From Vanessa cardui (Eukaryota > Arthropoda > Insecta > Lepidoptera > Nymphalidae), in NCBI RefSeq assembly GCF_905220365.1, contig NC_061154.1, positions 3,348,001-3,412,000 of the forward strand: DNA of 64,000 nucleotides, in the 5' to 3' direction. The translations under genes and the position numbers were made by a program. The notes beneath the pieces were generated by a model. The model was not told the DNA's origin. It saw nothing but the letters and a program-made list of their open reading frames with translations, and searched no databases. This document shows, piece by piece, positions 1-11,838 of this stretch. Each line of letters starts with the position of its first letter. Position 1 is the stretch's first letter.

Positions 1-431
1 TTTACCCTTTTGTTTTCAAATATTGTTTGAAATGTTAAACAACATATATAATGCATAGGTTTTGCAAGGATTTCGAACCGGATTTTTTTGTGTTATACGA
101 GGAAATGTCAGCGTGTTTTGTATTGTTAGCGAGATACAAAATGATTTCATTCTGACCCTCAAAATAAATGATTTATAAACTCGTGTTCATATTAAACATC
201 TTTGCGTAGAAGTTATAAGTTATTATCAATGTTTCGTTAAATTGAATATATCATATTCGAACATATATAGAATGAAAGGCTGCTTTTACAAAATACCTCA
301 TTATATCCAAATGTTTACTGACTTAAATTAAGAAGGTATTAATTTTAGTAATTTCTAAATTTAAAAATTGGCAATAGTTATTATTGAATATGTATAATAT
401 TGAAATAAAGTTGAGGGATGCATTTATCCAG
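1..431 (+). other. Intron upstream of first visible IDGF exon
   Basis: This AT-rich stretch has no supported gene. It ends in a splice acceptor (AG at 430-431) immediately before sequence that encodes the IDGF protein, so it is read as the end of the intron that separates the off-window 5' exon(s) of that gene from the rest. Open frames here run through the exon in wrong frames or on the opposite strand. Confidence 0.7.
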
Positions 432-3400
432 CACAAGCTCGTATGCTGCCTCTGGACTTGGACCCAGCGCTGTCGTTCTGCACCCACTTGGTCTACGGAT
501 ATGCTGGTATACAACCCGACACATACAAAATGGTATCTCTCAACGAGAACCTGGATATTGATCGCAACCACGCCAACTACAGAGCTCTCACAAACTTCAA
601 AACCAAGTACCCTGGTCTCAAAGTCCTTCTGTCCGTTGGTGGAGATGCCGACACAGAAGAAGAACAGAAATACAACTTGCTGGTAAGTTATTATATATTA
701 CAATTATTTTAGGAACTGACGAACATTTCTATTGTATATTCTTGAACACCCCTGATTTTTTTTTTGGATACGCAAATTGCAAAAGCAATGTTTTGAACAT
801 TATACAATATTTTAAAAACAATAACAACATTTATAACGAATTCGATTTTTATTTACTTCCTTAGATATTGTTCTTAAAATGTAACATCAAAATACGTCTT
901 TCTAATTGTTTTATATTACACTCTCTATAACGAAATAGAGGAATTATCATAATGCTAAAAAGGTAAAATAAATAAACTAGAAATGAGACAAATATTTAAC
1001 TGTATATTATAGCATAAATTCATCATAATGTCAAAAGAAGTTACTAAAGTCGAAAAGTATAGCATTGAGTTAAATTTTCCGCGAACGATGTTCTGAAAAA
1101 AAGTACATTTCAAACGCTAATTGAATTGCAACGTGTTGAAGGTTAATGAAGCAGTTCTAATTAAAAGTCTCCTTGTGAAGGAATATCAGATAGTTAAGTC
1201 ATCAGCAAAAGTAGGGTAAAAGGTAAATTTGTAACATATATTTTGTCTGGCACAACTATGCAACGTGAGATTTTTTGACCACAGTTGGAGTCCCCAACAG
1301 CCCGTACAGCGTTCGTCAACTCTGGAGTACTTCTAGCTGAACAGCATGGCTTCGATGGAATCGATCTGGCTTGGCAGTTCGCGAGGATCAAGCCGAAAAA
1401 GATCCGCTCCACTTGGGGTAAGAGAAACAATTCTAATTAAAGCCTATTAACGATTATTCAAAAAATAATTAGACCGTATTTAATCTTGAATGCAGACTTT
1501 ATTCAAACCATATAAACTGCAATTTTATTTTTCAATACGTTGACCGTTTAAATAATAACATGAAATAAATAAAAAGCAATCAATTATGGATAGTGAATAA
1601 TATGAAATTTCCACAGGATCGATCTGGCACGGTATTAAGAAGACTTTCGGTACCACCCTTGTTGACGAAAAGGAAGCTGAACACAGAGAAGGATTCACAG
1701 CACTCGTCAGAGAAATGAAAGCTGCTCTCAACCTTAAGCCAAACATGCAACTGTCTGTTACCGTCCTCCCTAACGTCAACGCTAGCAGTAAGTAACATTA
1801 TTAAGATATGTATATACGTATTATTAAATTTTTCTATTAAAATCATACGATAAATCAAATCAGATGTTATATAAATACAGATATTTACTAGATATTAGTT
1901 ATTTTGATTTGGATGGAATATGGATGTAAAAATAAATGCAGCAGTGAACTAATACAGGCTAATCATGATGATGATGGAGTAATCCCAAAGTAATAGATAT
2001 TCGATGAGGTATTTCTTGTGTTTTTATTTCCCTTTTCTGATATTTCTAAATTATCCATTTAGTTTACTACGACGTGCCAGCTATCATCAATTTGGTAGAC
2101 ATCGTGAACTTGAACGCTTTCGACTATTACACACCGTCGAGAAACCCTAAGGAGGCTGATTACTCCGCACCTATCTACAAGCCCCAGAACCGCAATGAAC
2201 TCCTCAACGTGGATTCCGCTGTGTCTTACTGGTAATTATATAAGTAACTAAACATTAAGTTTACAAAGAGGTCATAAATTTGAAGAAAAATAAATTAAAT
2301 GTCCCGCCTTTAAATCTTACTTAATAAGTTTATAAGTAGAATTAAATATTTTGTGCATTAAAAACCATTCGTAACTACGAATAAACATTCAATATATTTC
2401 ATTTTTTTCAGGCTCACTGCTGGTGCTCCTAGTAACAAAATAGTTATAGGTGTCGCCACCTACGGTCGTACTTGGAAGATGGACGGTGATAGCGAAATTT
2501 CCGGAGTTCCCCCAATCCATGTTGATGGACCTGGAGAAGCAGGTACTCCGATAAATTAAATTTAAATAAACCTAAGTTTTAGTTTCAAAATGCTTACTAT
2601 ATATAATTTTTTTTAAAAGTTCATGGTAATTTCATATCAACAGTCAAAGGTATTCTATTTTTCTTTATCAAAGTGCATGCTATGCTTACTTCAATTTGAA
2701 ACATATGTTTAGAAATAAACTAATAGAAATAAACTGATAGAAATGAATCAATTTAAATTTGACTAACTTTTTGTCACTGAAAAATATTATAAAATATTAA
2801 TTTTGCCGTTGTTTTAGGACCCTACACTAAGACAGAGGGTTTGTTGAGCTACCCTGAAATCTGCGCAAAGCTGATCAACCCTAACCATCAAAAGGGTATG
2901 CGTCCTCATTTAAGGAAGGTCACCGACCCCAGCAAGCGTTTTGGTAAGTTCTTAACAAGCCACAAAAGCTTATCAAATTTACTTTCATTTTGGTTGTGTA
3001 TAACTTGAGCAGTTTGCTTGCTGTAAATTCATGGGTATTAGCAGCTAAATTTAACTTTTCAGACAAGGGCTTAACGAAGGACGGAGATTTTTTTGGTTGG
3101 TACACCATAAGTGCTTATAGCTTTTTTATGTTGCGTCTCCACTGAGGGTTTTTTGGCAACTTTCGTGTTGACATACGAGTACGTGGCAAAATTACTTTAC
3201 AATTTCAAGTGAAATTGACACATTGGTGTTAAATCGTTGGGTCTGTCTGAAGAATTGCAAAGAATTGGATAAACAGAAAAACCCATTTCAGTGGAAACGC
3301 ATCGTAATGTGGTGTTGGTAATTGTAACTGATGGTGATTGGTTTTGTGAGTGAGTCTGAACTAAATAGGATTCAGAGTCGTCTAAATATAATTTGTGGTG

Positions 3401-4145
3401 TTCAATAGTCATAAGGTTTTATTGGCAAAATAATCAACTGTCTGTATTTTTAAACTAAATTAAGTAGTTTCGTATAGGTAAGCGCTTTTGAAAGTGATTT
3501 TGCTGTATAAGAGTACATTTATAGTTACCATCACTGTTCGAATTTACATCACGCACTATTTCTGCACGAGTTGTTTTGGAAAAATGGGTGCTGACCTAAC
3601 GCTAATATATTGTACAGGAACATACGCTTTCCGTCTTCCCGACGACAACAGTGAGGGAGGTTTGTGGGTCAGCTATGAGGATCCTGATACAGCCGGACAA
3701 AAGGCGACTTATGCCAAGTAAGTAAAATAATACTCATTAAAAAAAAACTTGACCTGTTATTATTGATTTCCATTATTGGACATCGATGTCAACAATTTTT
3801 TCAATACATTTTTTTTTAAATTATTATTCAAAATGTGAAAGTTATGCCTTGTAAAAGTCATTTTAATCTAGTATTTAGTAATATAAAAATGATACTTGAA
3901 ATACATATATTTGATCATTTCTCTTTTTATAGAAATTACAATGACAATTACTTAATTTAAAAATTGGGTTAAATTTATGGTGAAATGAAATTTCGACATG
4001 TTATGAATTTATTTAAATAATTATTTTTTAAAGGTCCAAGAACCTTGGAGGAGTTTCCATCGTCGACCTCAGCATGGACGATTTCCGTGGTCTCTGCTCG
4101 GGTGACAAGTATCCCATTCTCCGTGCAGCCAAATACCGCCTTTAA
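432..4145 (+). CDS. Idgf: Imaginal disc growth factor (chitinase-like, GH18 fold), 5'-partial
   Basis: Eight exons can be joined in frame with GT-AG borders: 432-682, 1285-1417, 1617-1787, 2063-2231, 2412-2542, 2818-2943, 3618-3717, 4034-4145. They give 396 residues ending AAKYRL and a TAA; IDGFs are about 430-440 residues, so roughly 40 N-terminal residues including the signal peptide lie before the window. The protein opens with MLPLDLDPAL after QAR and contains the GH18 strand KVLLSVGGDAD. The active-site strand reads FDGIDLAWQF: the catalytic Glu of chitinases is Gln, as is usual for IDGFs, so it should not hydrolyse chitin. From family knowledge IDGFs are secreted glycoproteins of haemolymph that support growth of imaginal cells, cuticle integrity and wound responses. 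A poly(A) signal AATAAA lies at 4156-4161. All phases agree; paralogue number (Idgf4-like or other) is not certain. Confidence 0.95.
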
Positions 4146-4161
4146 ACAATTATAGAATAAA

Positions 4162-5543
4162 TATTAAAATGGCGTACAAAGTAAATGACATTAAATTCGA
4201 AGTGGGCAAGTTTATTGGTTAATCAGCTTATATTAAGTATCAAAATAATCCATATCCTTATTATTTAATACAGTGATTATTATTATCGATAAAACTGCTT
4301 GCTTTGAAATTTGGAATTTATTTATACTCGAAACCATGTAGAAAAAAAATTACAACGATAATTATATTGATGTTATAGGTACTATAAGATTATAAAAAAA
4401 TAAATAAAAAACGACCATTGATAACACTATGAACCGACTGTTTGTGTATGTAGACTTACTGATAATATTGATTTATGAACTTACTTTTATATTAAGAGCC
4501 GAATAATTAACATCAAGAGAATGCATGTTTTTATTGCACAATGATAATAAAGTAGTTTGACGATAAACTGGTGTTTTTATTCAAATAACTTTAACTGCAA
4601 ACAAATAATCATCCCCATTTTAAGCCCTCGAGGGCACAATTAAAGTAGCCTATGTCCTTTCCCGTGGCGCAAACTATCAGCTCAGCAAAAATCATCATCA
4701 TCACATCGATTAAGCGGTTTAAGCATAAAGAGTATAGTTACTTTTGCTTTAATGATATTAGTAGGGATATACTAAGTGGTAGTTGGTGATGTGCATGTTA
4801 GATATGATGAGATTAAAATATAAATAATTACACACATCCTTTTGAAAAACAATGGAAACCGTAAAACACTGCTGATATTATAAGGTGATATTGGGGAATA
4901 ACCAATTTGAAGAGATAATTAAACTTTCCGGTTAATTATATGATGTTATTTGTAAAGATACTCACGATAATTTCGCGCGAATAAAGACGCGGGTTCGTTT
5001 AGTTTTTTGTTAAATTAACCAATCCGAATCAGATTTGTCTATCGCAGTTAAGTAATTAAATAAAAATGACTATACAATCGGGCAATCCTTTAATTCTTAT
5101 AATAAATATTTTGAATAACCCTGTACATGAATACAATATAGGCGTACTCATATTAATTAATACTTTACCAGACTGTATATTTGTTGAATAAATACATAAA
5201 GGTTTCCATTCATCAATTTTATTTTTCATAAAAGCCGAACCTGAGATGTTGTGAGATATTTCAGAGCATCAATTTAATACAGCTGTTCATATACAAAACT
5301 TTGTATAAATGTTGATTGAAGGCATTTTAGATAAATACTGTTTTTATTTTAATTTATTAAAATATATTAATGTTATTGTACTTACTTAATAAAAGTAGTG
5401 AATGTTTCGTAATGTTAAACTTGCTACTATATTTGTATTTAGCGCTGCATGTAAGAAAATCACTTTACAAATTGGAAGGCTCAATTAATTTTATTAAATC
5501 CTTCACAGATATTTTGATATTTTAGCCATTTTAACCGATTGTT
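4162..5543. other. Intergenic, no gene seen
   Basis: AT-rich spacer between the IDGF poly(A) signal and the ATP synthase b copy. A short stretch near 4655-4710 (cccgtggcgcaaac followed by an atcatcatcatc run) resembles the minus-strand tail of an RTE LINE remnant. Nothing else is supported. Confidence 0.5.
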
Positions 5544-5579
5544 ATGGACACGTCAGTGTCAAATTGTTGTCAAGGATAA
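5544..5579 (+). promoter_or_regulatory. Short upstream ORF before ATP synthase b copy
   Basis: An ATG at 5544 opens an 11-codon frame that stops at TAA 5577-5579, 19 bases before the ATG at 5599 and out of frame with it. If transcription starts upstream of 5544, it could lower translation of the main frame. No transcript start is known, so this is inference. Confidence 0.3.
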
Positions 5580-5598
5580 AACAGTTAAAAGATTCATT

Positions 5599-6378
5599 AT
5601 GATTTTTAGACCTGTATTGAAATTGGGATATTTGAAGCAATTTCTCAAGCAGCCTTTAGTATTAACTTATACAAAAACATGTCAACCAGAATCCACTACC
5701 AAACCAGTTTGTCCATGTTCATCTGGCGGCACTACTTCAGGTACTATATCGATAGGATTAAAACGAGCACCTAAACCTGGTATTGTTCGATTGGGTTTCC
5801 TACCAGATGAATGGTTCCTGTTCTTCTATCCGAAAACCGGTGTAACTGGACCGTATGTGTTTGGATTAGTTCTTACGAACTATTTACTTAGCAAAGAAAT
5901 TTATGTCTTGGAACATGAATATTACGTCGGTCTGTCTATAGCCCTTATGCTGTACTATGCTTCAACGAGACTTGGTCCAGACTTGGCGAGTAGTCTCGAT
6001 AAGAATATTGATGAATATGTCGAGGCACTGGAAAAGGAGAGGAGAGCCGAAGCATGTATCTATGAAAATGCAATCAAAGAAGCAAAAGATGCTCAATGGC
6101 GGGCAGAAGGACAAAAATTACTGATGGATGCTAAGAAAGAAAATATAGCCATGCAATTAGAAGCGATATATCGAGAAAGATTTATGCAAGTGTTTCGTGC
6201 CGTTAAGGGTCGCCTCGACTATCAAGTCAAGCTTCAACGTTCGCTGAATAGAATACATCAAAAATGGATGATAAAATGGATACTTGAAAACGTTAAGAAA
6301 TCTATAACTCCTGATTTTGAAAAAGCAGTTCTAAATAAAGCAATACAAGATATAGCTGCTCTAAGCAGCAAAACATAA
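5599..6378 (+). CDS. Mitochondrial ATP synthase subunit b, intronless diverged copy
   Basis: One uninterrupted 259-residue frame matches the metazoan mitochondrial F1Fo-ATPase b subunit (peripheral stalk, inner membrane; couples F1 to the Fo a-subunit during ATP synthesis). Visible signatures are the basic, acid-poor N-terminus (import presequence-like), FFYPKTGVTGPYVFG at residues 75-89, SKEIYVLEHEYY at 98-109 within the two hydrophobic segments (about 85-120), and a long charged helix from 135 with QWRAEGQKLLMDAKKEN (166-182) and RLDYQV (205-210). The frame stays open upstream to 5539 but has no ATG there, so ATG 5599 is the start. Between residues 28 and 60 the presequence-linked part is long and poorly conserved. 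The absence of introns suggests a retrocopy; the intact frame and kept motifs suggest selection. A poly(A) signal AATAAA lies at 6491-6496. It could also be the sole gene of a lineage that lost introns. Confidence 0.88.
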   Translation: MIFRPVLKLGYLKQFLKQPLVLTYTKTCQPESTTKPVCPCSSGGTTSGTISIGLKRAPKPGIVRLGFLPDEWFLFFYPKTGVTGPYVFGLVLTNYLLSKEIYVLEHEYYVGLSIALMLYYASTRLGPDLASSLDKNIDEYVEALEKERRAEACIYENAIKEAKDAQWRAEGQKLLMDAKKENIAMQLEAIYRERFMQVFRAVKGRLDYQVKLQRSLNRIHQKWMIKWILENVKKSITPDFEKAVLNKAIQDIAALSSKT

Positions 6379-6685
6379 TTAATGATTTTTTTTTTAATCT
6401 TACATTGTTACAATTTTTGTTGAAGTGCTTGTGTTATCCGAATATACAATTGTTTTGCTTGATACCGAGTGTTGAAAATCTGAGCTAAAAAATAAAACCC
6501 TTTATTTACATGACGAATATTTGAAAAAAGTTTATTCATTCAATTAATTTAAATTTCTGAAGTCGATGAATTAAAAAGAAATACCATATAATAATAAAAG
6601 TTACGGTCGTAGAAATTAAATAGATCGACGTTTTATTGATACATAAAATTTGTGTTGTTTGACTGAGCGATAAAATTGAATTAAT

Positions 6686-9600
6686 ATGCTTCAGTGCTAT
6701 CCAATATACATACTTTTAGTTTTTTGTTTTAATATAAAATATGTTAGCCTTGAAGATGTCACTAATATTCCAACTACAGAGGGTAAATTGGTCACCAATA
6801 TTATTTTATAATAAATGTATCTTAGAGCTTCTTTCTTCGTTGGTTAGATTTTAAATACTCATACTTATACTCAAGCTATAGATACCCAAAAGCAGGAACT
6901 GGTACAACAATGGCCTAGATTGCTTTTGTAGTTTCTTGTTCTCGTTACTTAGCCATTTCAACTAAAATTAAACTACTGCTATAAAATATATGTTTGGCGG
7001 TAGAACTAGTAAAGTAATTATGAGAAAATGATCTGTTTTTTATCTTTTTCGTGACTTCCAATGACTTTGAACCTAAAAATTCTACTAAAGTTTGTACCCA
7101 CAAAGGTGTTTATTGAACTTAAAAAAATTCAACGTAAATAAGATAAGGAATTTAGACGCGTGGTTTCTAGTCTCGTTTAAATATTTAATACACATACTCA
7201 ATTCCAAAGAAGCTGGAAACTTACATGAACGTTATTTACAGCTATTGATTTTACAAGCATAAATCCGGCTGTCGCCTGTAAATTTCAACCAAACGGATAT
7301 GACTGCGATGGAAGTAATCGGTTCTTACCAAAGTAAGTTTAATCTTTGGTATGTAATGATCTTAACATAAACAATTACGATATAAACATAGATTGTATAT
7401 TTTATTATCAGAAGGTTTTTAATTATTATTTGTGTGTGCAATTATGTCTTCTATTGAAGATAATAAGATAACGCTTACAGTAAACTCAATCGGAGTTATT
7501 ACCATTACAAATTTGAAAGAAATATATGGACTTACCTCTATGATTCTGAGGCCATGTCGCATTGTATTGGCATATTTTAGGCAAGCGCTATTTAACGTAG
7601 TTTTTTAATATCGATATCTATCTTATCTAACTCTCATAAATAGTTTACAACTTTGAAACAAATTTGCCCTTAGATTCTATTATGATCTGAAGATGGAGGA
7701 TTGTAAGACGGCTTTTATCGGCACTTGCCCGCACAATTTGAACACGTTCAAGACTTTGTCAGAGTGTCATCACACATGTCGAGGTATATTTTATGACAAG
7801 AATACTAATTTTAATAATAAAGGAATATATTGATCTGGCTTATGAGGCTGAAATATCAATGGGTATAAATTAAACCCTCTTGTTTGGCGAAGAAATTTTT
7901 GTAAGGAAACGAGCATACACTAAACCGCTAAGAACTAGCATCAGTAGTAGAGGATCCCAGCCTTACCCTCAAGAACAGAACGTCGTCATCTCGGCAAGAT
8001 GACCGTAATGTTGTCGATCGCGGCTCCCGTGTTTTATGACTTGGTTGTCAAGTGATCAGCAAAAAAGGAACCTAATAGATTTCTGAAGATCAAGCCAGCG
8101 TCATACCAAAATTCATCGAATTCGGGTCACTTACTTGGTCTTATAAGTGCAAGAGATAGACAAACAGACTGACACATGGGACTACTTTAGTATTTATAAT
8201 ATTAGTTACAAACTTCATATTATGACTTTTTGTTAATAATTTCGTTTATTTTTATACAGATGTTGGATTACATCGAATACCAAAATCGCTGTCACCAAGA
8301 ATTTTCTGTAGGTTACAATACGATTTTGGAAATTGTAATGGATATCATCAAAAGTAAGTTTCTTTAGTTACGTTTATATTATATTATTAAGTAATATTAA
8401 GAAAAACAGAATTTTACAGAAATTTTAAGACGTAGTTTATATTTCTTACAGTGCCCTTGTCTCTGGGGAAATCTAACCACTTACTATCGAGTGGCTTTTT
8501 ACTTATTTATCTTTTACTGACTGTCTTGTTGCTTGTGCGGCTATGAAATGAGGACATAGATTTCGAGGGGTCGGGTTCAATTCCAGGGTTGGGCCTACCA
8601 AAAATTATCAGCTTTTTTCGTTGGAAAATCTCAGAGGCAGTTCAAAGTCTGGAAGTTGGAAGTTTTAGGAAAGGGAGTAGTGCTTTTGAATTTTTCTCAT
8701 TGGATTATTATGAAAGTGAAGAAACAGAATGTGCGCCTGTCATGAACTCGTTTCATATTATGTACTTCATTATTCTCATTTGAAAAAGACCATAACCGAA
8801 ATCGTTTTGGGATATATCAACACAACCACTAATGGCCAACTTAAGATATATTAAAACAAGCTGCCAATGCCCATGACATGACCACAGGACTCAAACAACC
8901 ATTGTCAAAATCGGGTGTAGTTGTGTTTTATCTACAATATACTTTTAAGGCATTACATATTCATACATATACAATATTAAGGGCCTATTTAAAGAATGAG
9001 AGCTATTCCTTGAGTCTTTAAGGAAAAGATCCTTTATTTTAAATATACTATAATTATATGTCAAAATCATACATAATGGGATGATACATAAATTATCATC
9101 GAACCTTAAGACATTGAAAACACAGAGAACCTGATTTAGTTTCTAGTATTTCTAGGATTACACTTTATCAATCGGTAATAGTTAATGACGTAATAGGCAC
9201 CAATTATTTAGTAAAACTAACTGTCATCGTTTCGGAAACTGTTTGTATAAAAGATAAAGTAAAAGCCTTGACACTGTCTGCCAGGAGAGATGACGTGTTT
9301 ACTCGCAATAATGACTTATAAGCCCTTTGTTATCTGTTCCTTGTGAGTTCACAGTGTTTGCTCATTCGCATATATTAAGGACGAATCGTGTTATTGACCT
9401 TACTCCATCTACATACAACGTAGAAACTACTATTGAATTTAGATCAAATATATTCAACAGTTAATATTAAATAACACTATTACAATAAACCGTAATAAAA
9501 TTTAAGCACAAATTTTAACACAGCTAACTAATCTCTTATTATAGTTAGCAATAAACTAGCTCGTTGTATTTGCTAAAGGAATTTTATAAGGCGCCTGTTT

Positions 9601-11838
9601 ATAGCCTATCTAATTAAGCCACGTCTTGTAAATATTCATATAAAATAAGGATACCGACGCTAGTGTTATACATGAAGGGAAAAGCTTATAATTTTCTTTT
9701 ATATAGTTGGCATCGGAATTACGTTCTCTTAAACTAGCTATATGTTTCGACTTCGTTTGTGTAAAAATCATATAATTTTATTGATGCTATCTTTTTAAAT
9801 ATCTTTTTTTTTTGTATAAAATTTTATTCCTTAGTGTATTCATTATTTACATTTATTTATTTATTTTAGTTTAAGTAGCACCCACCCCATATTATATGAG
9901 CTCTACTAATTTACAACATTGGTTGCCTGGAAGAGATCGCTATGTAGGGATAAGGTCGGCAAAATTGTACGCTACTTTTATTTAGGCTGGATTCATGTTG
10001 TATTAATTTACTCTGTGCGGTGTACAATAAGGTAAAATATAGCAGAGTCGAAAGAAGTCGAAAGAAGGAGGAGGAGTATCTTGTATCACAAGATGATACT
10101 CCTCTTGTGATACTCCACGAGGAGTATCTTAATACCAAGTAGTCCTGTTTATCCCGCGATATTGTTTCATCCCTGTAGTTTATAGCGTGACATATTGAAT
10201 CTCAAACCTTTTACGATAAATGGACTGGTATCCTTCTATCGATATTTATGATTCGTATAATCAATAACGAAATTTAAATTGTAATTGCGGCTAGTCATTA
10301 AAAAGTTTGAATGAAAAACAGCGTTTAATACGCTCATTAAACATTCGACATAGAATGATATTTTCTGTAGTTAGTGAGGCTGCTAGTTGGAAGTTTATTT
10401 TAAATAAATATTATGAAGGTAAATAGGTCACCTGATTCAGTCAGAGAGACTTCATTTTACTATTAATAAAATCATTAAATTATTTGACGGAGTATATTTT
10501 GATATGGCTGCATATTTTCCAAATAGCATCACTGAAGAGATCATAGATACTGGAATTATGTATATGATATATGAGTGTACAAACCACTTCTTACACCAAC
10601 GACTACGGGATGTAAGATGTAATGTTCATTGAGCCTGTAATTGCCCTGGTACTGTAATTACACGGTAGTTACGCGTTAACCGTCAATACTTTGTATCGCT
10701 GTTTTCCAGTTTAACGAGTGAGTTAGCCAGTGTAATTTCGGATTCAAGGAAATATCATTTAAGATCCTAAGGTTGATGTCGCATTCGCGGTATAAGCAAA
10801 GGTTTATAGCTACTTTTATGCTAATTTCCATAGGTCTAATGGACTTATAATTTGTATGTCCTATAAGCCTATTTGATATTCTACGCAATTGAAACAAATA
10901 GCGAAAAAAACCTTAGGTTGTTTGAAAATAACTTGTCATGCACATAAGCTTTTATTAAATTTCCCCATATTAGTTTGGTAATAGCCAATAGGTAAAATAT
11001 TTTATTTTACTTTTATTTTTTATCTGTGATAATTATTATTTGACTACTCGTTTCTTAATATAATAATGATAATAAATAGGTGAAATGATCTCATATTTTT
11101 ACTTTCAAAAGTACTACTCCGAGATTAGGCCTCAGTGGTAACTTTACTATCAGACGAAGATTACGGGTCTAAGCCGAAGCACTTCGGACTTTACACGAAC
11201 TATATCTGTGTATATAATTCACGTTATACTCAGGGAATTTCGCCACATGTGAATTAAACAAACCGCATTGAAGATGTGCCGTACACGTACCATACACGGT
11301 TATTGTGGGCGGCTTAATCCAGGCCTGGGTAGGTGTACTACCCAGTCAACATATATTTTAAGCTAAATACGAATACATAGTAATAACAATTACAATCCAA
11401 AAACGTGAACATATTGGTAAATGTTTGCTTGCCTCATTGGTATAGTAATCTATACATGTAATATATCTAAATCGAGTGTCTGTTTGTAATATTAAAATAG
11501 CCCTTTCTTTATCAATGCATATGTCTTTATACACGATACGGACTTTCAATGGGAGATAACTGATATAATAGGGAGTAACTAAGGCTAATAATATAAAATA
11601 ATATATTTTTTTGATATTTTCAAAGGCGAACGAGGTCGCGGGTACAGCTTGTATTTAATATGAGGCTTCTGTCATGGGTTTATATGAACAAACTTGGTAC
11701 TTTGTTTTTTTCAGATGGTACTATGACGTCACAGCTCGCACATGCAAAGGTTTCTCGTATAGCGGCTGCGGCGGCAATATGAATAGATTTGCAACACAGC
11801 AAATATGCTCTGCAGCGTGCATGCCGATGGGCTTGTGA
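6686..11838 (+). CDS. Secreted protein with two Kunitz (BPTI) domains
   Basis: Five exons join in frame with GT-AG borders (6686-6782, 7242-7332, 7674-7783, 8260-8353, 11715-11838) to give 171 residues. Residues 1-20 (MLQCYPIYILLVFCFNIKYV) are a likely signal peptide. Domain 1 has six Cys at 45, 54, 73, 81, 94, 98 (gaps 8, 18, 7, 12, 3); domain 2 at 116, 125, 141, 149, 162, 166 (gaps 8, 15, 7, 12, 3, as in BPTI). Each domain is split by an intron at its middle Lys codon (63 and 131), suggesting internal duplication. Kunitz proteins usually inhibit serine proteases through the residue after the second Cys (P1). Here P1 is Asp55 and Asn126, each followed by Gly, so a classic trypsin inhibitor is unlikely; elastase-like targets, a channel or other non-inhibitory role are open. 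Domain 1 has three extra residues between Cys2 and Cys3 and lacks the usual G-C-x-G-N core; domain 2 keeps SGCGGNMNRF. The last intron is 3.4 kb and carries old repeats. Confidence 0.9.
8445..8600 (+). repeat. Degenerate SINE fragments in Kunitz intron 4
   Basis: About 8447-8510 resembles the 3' half of the 'accacttaccatcaggtggc' SINE family seen cleanly at 25386, 38359 and 63648. About 8530-8600 has a tRNA-like B-box (ggttcaattcc) as in tRNA-derived SINE heads. Both are heavily decayed. Confidence 0.35.
10071..10128. repeat. Cluster of inverted repeat arms GAGGAGTATC/GATACTCCTC
   Basis: GAGGAGTATC occurs at 10071-10080 and about 10119-10128, and its reverse complement GATACTCCTC at 10095-10104, with a shortened arm GATACTCC near 10109. 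Two alternative hairpins can form from the same arms. It lies in the last Kunitz intron; no function is known to me. Confidence 0.7.
11135..11300 (+). repeat. Decayed SINE, family A
   Basis: The stretch follows the order of the clean family A SINE at 14951: a 'cagtggtaa' A-box region, a 'tgtgtatataattcacg' part, 'ttcgccacatgtgaatt', then a decayed centre. It is inside Kunitz intron 4 and is strongly diverged. Confidence 0.45.
11460..11590 (-). repeat. Fragment of repeat family T
   Basis: Contains 'gtgtctgtttgtaatattaaaatagccc', 'actttcaatgggag' and 'agggagtaactaaggct', the same blocks in the same order as the reverse complement of 61475-61690 and as 39745-39945. This dispersed family is not identified to a transposon class here. 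Confidence 0.55.

Noticed and set aside
2943..3617. Extra IDGF exon or nested gene in intron 6
   Set aside because: The exon phases on both sides join perfectly without it and the frames inside show no chitinase-like sequence.
5539..5598. Longer N-terminus of the ATP synthase b copy starting at 5539
   Set aside because: The first codon there is TTG and no in-frame ATG exists before 5599; a start at 5599 gives a good mitochondrial presequence.
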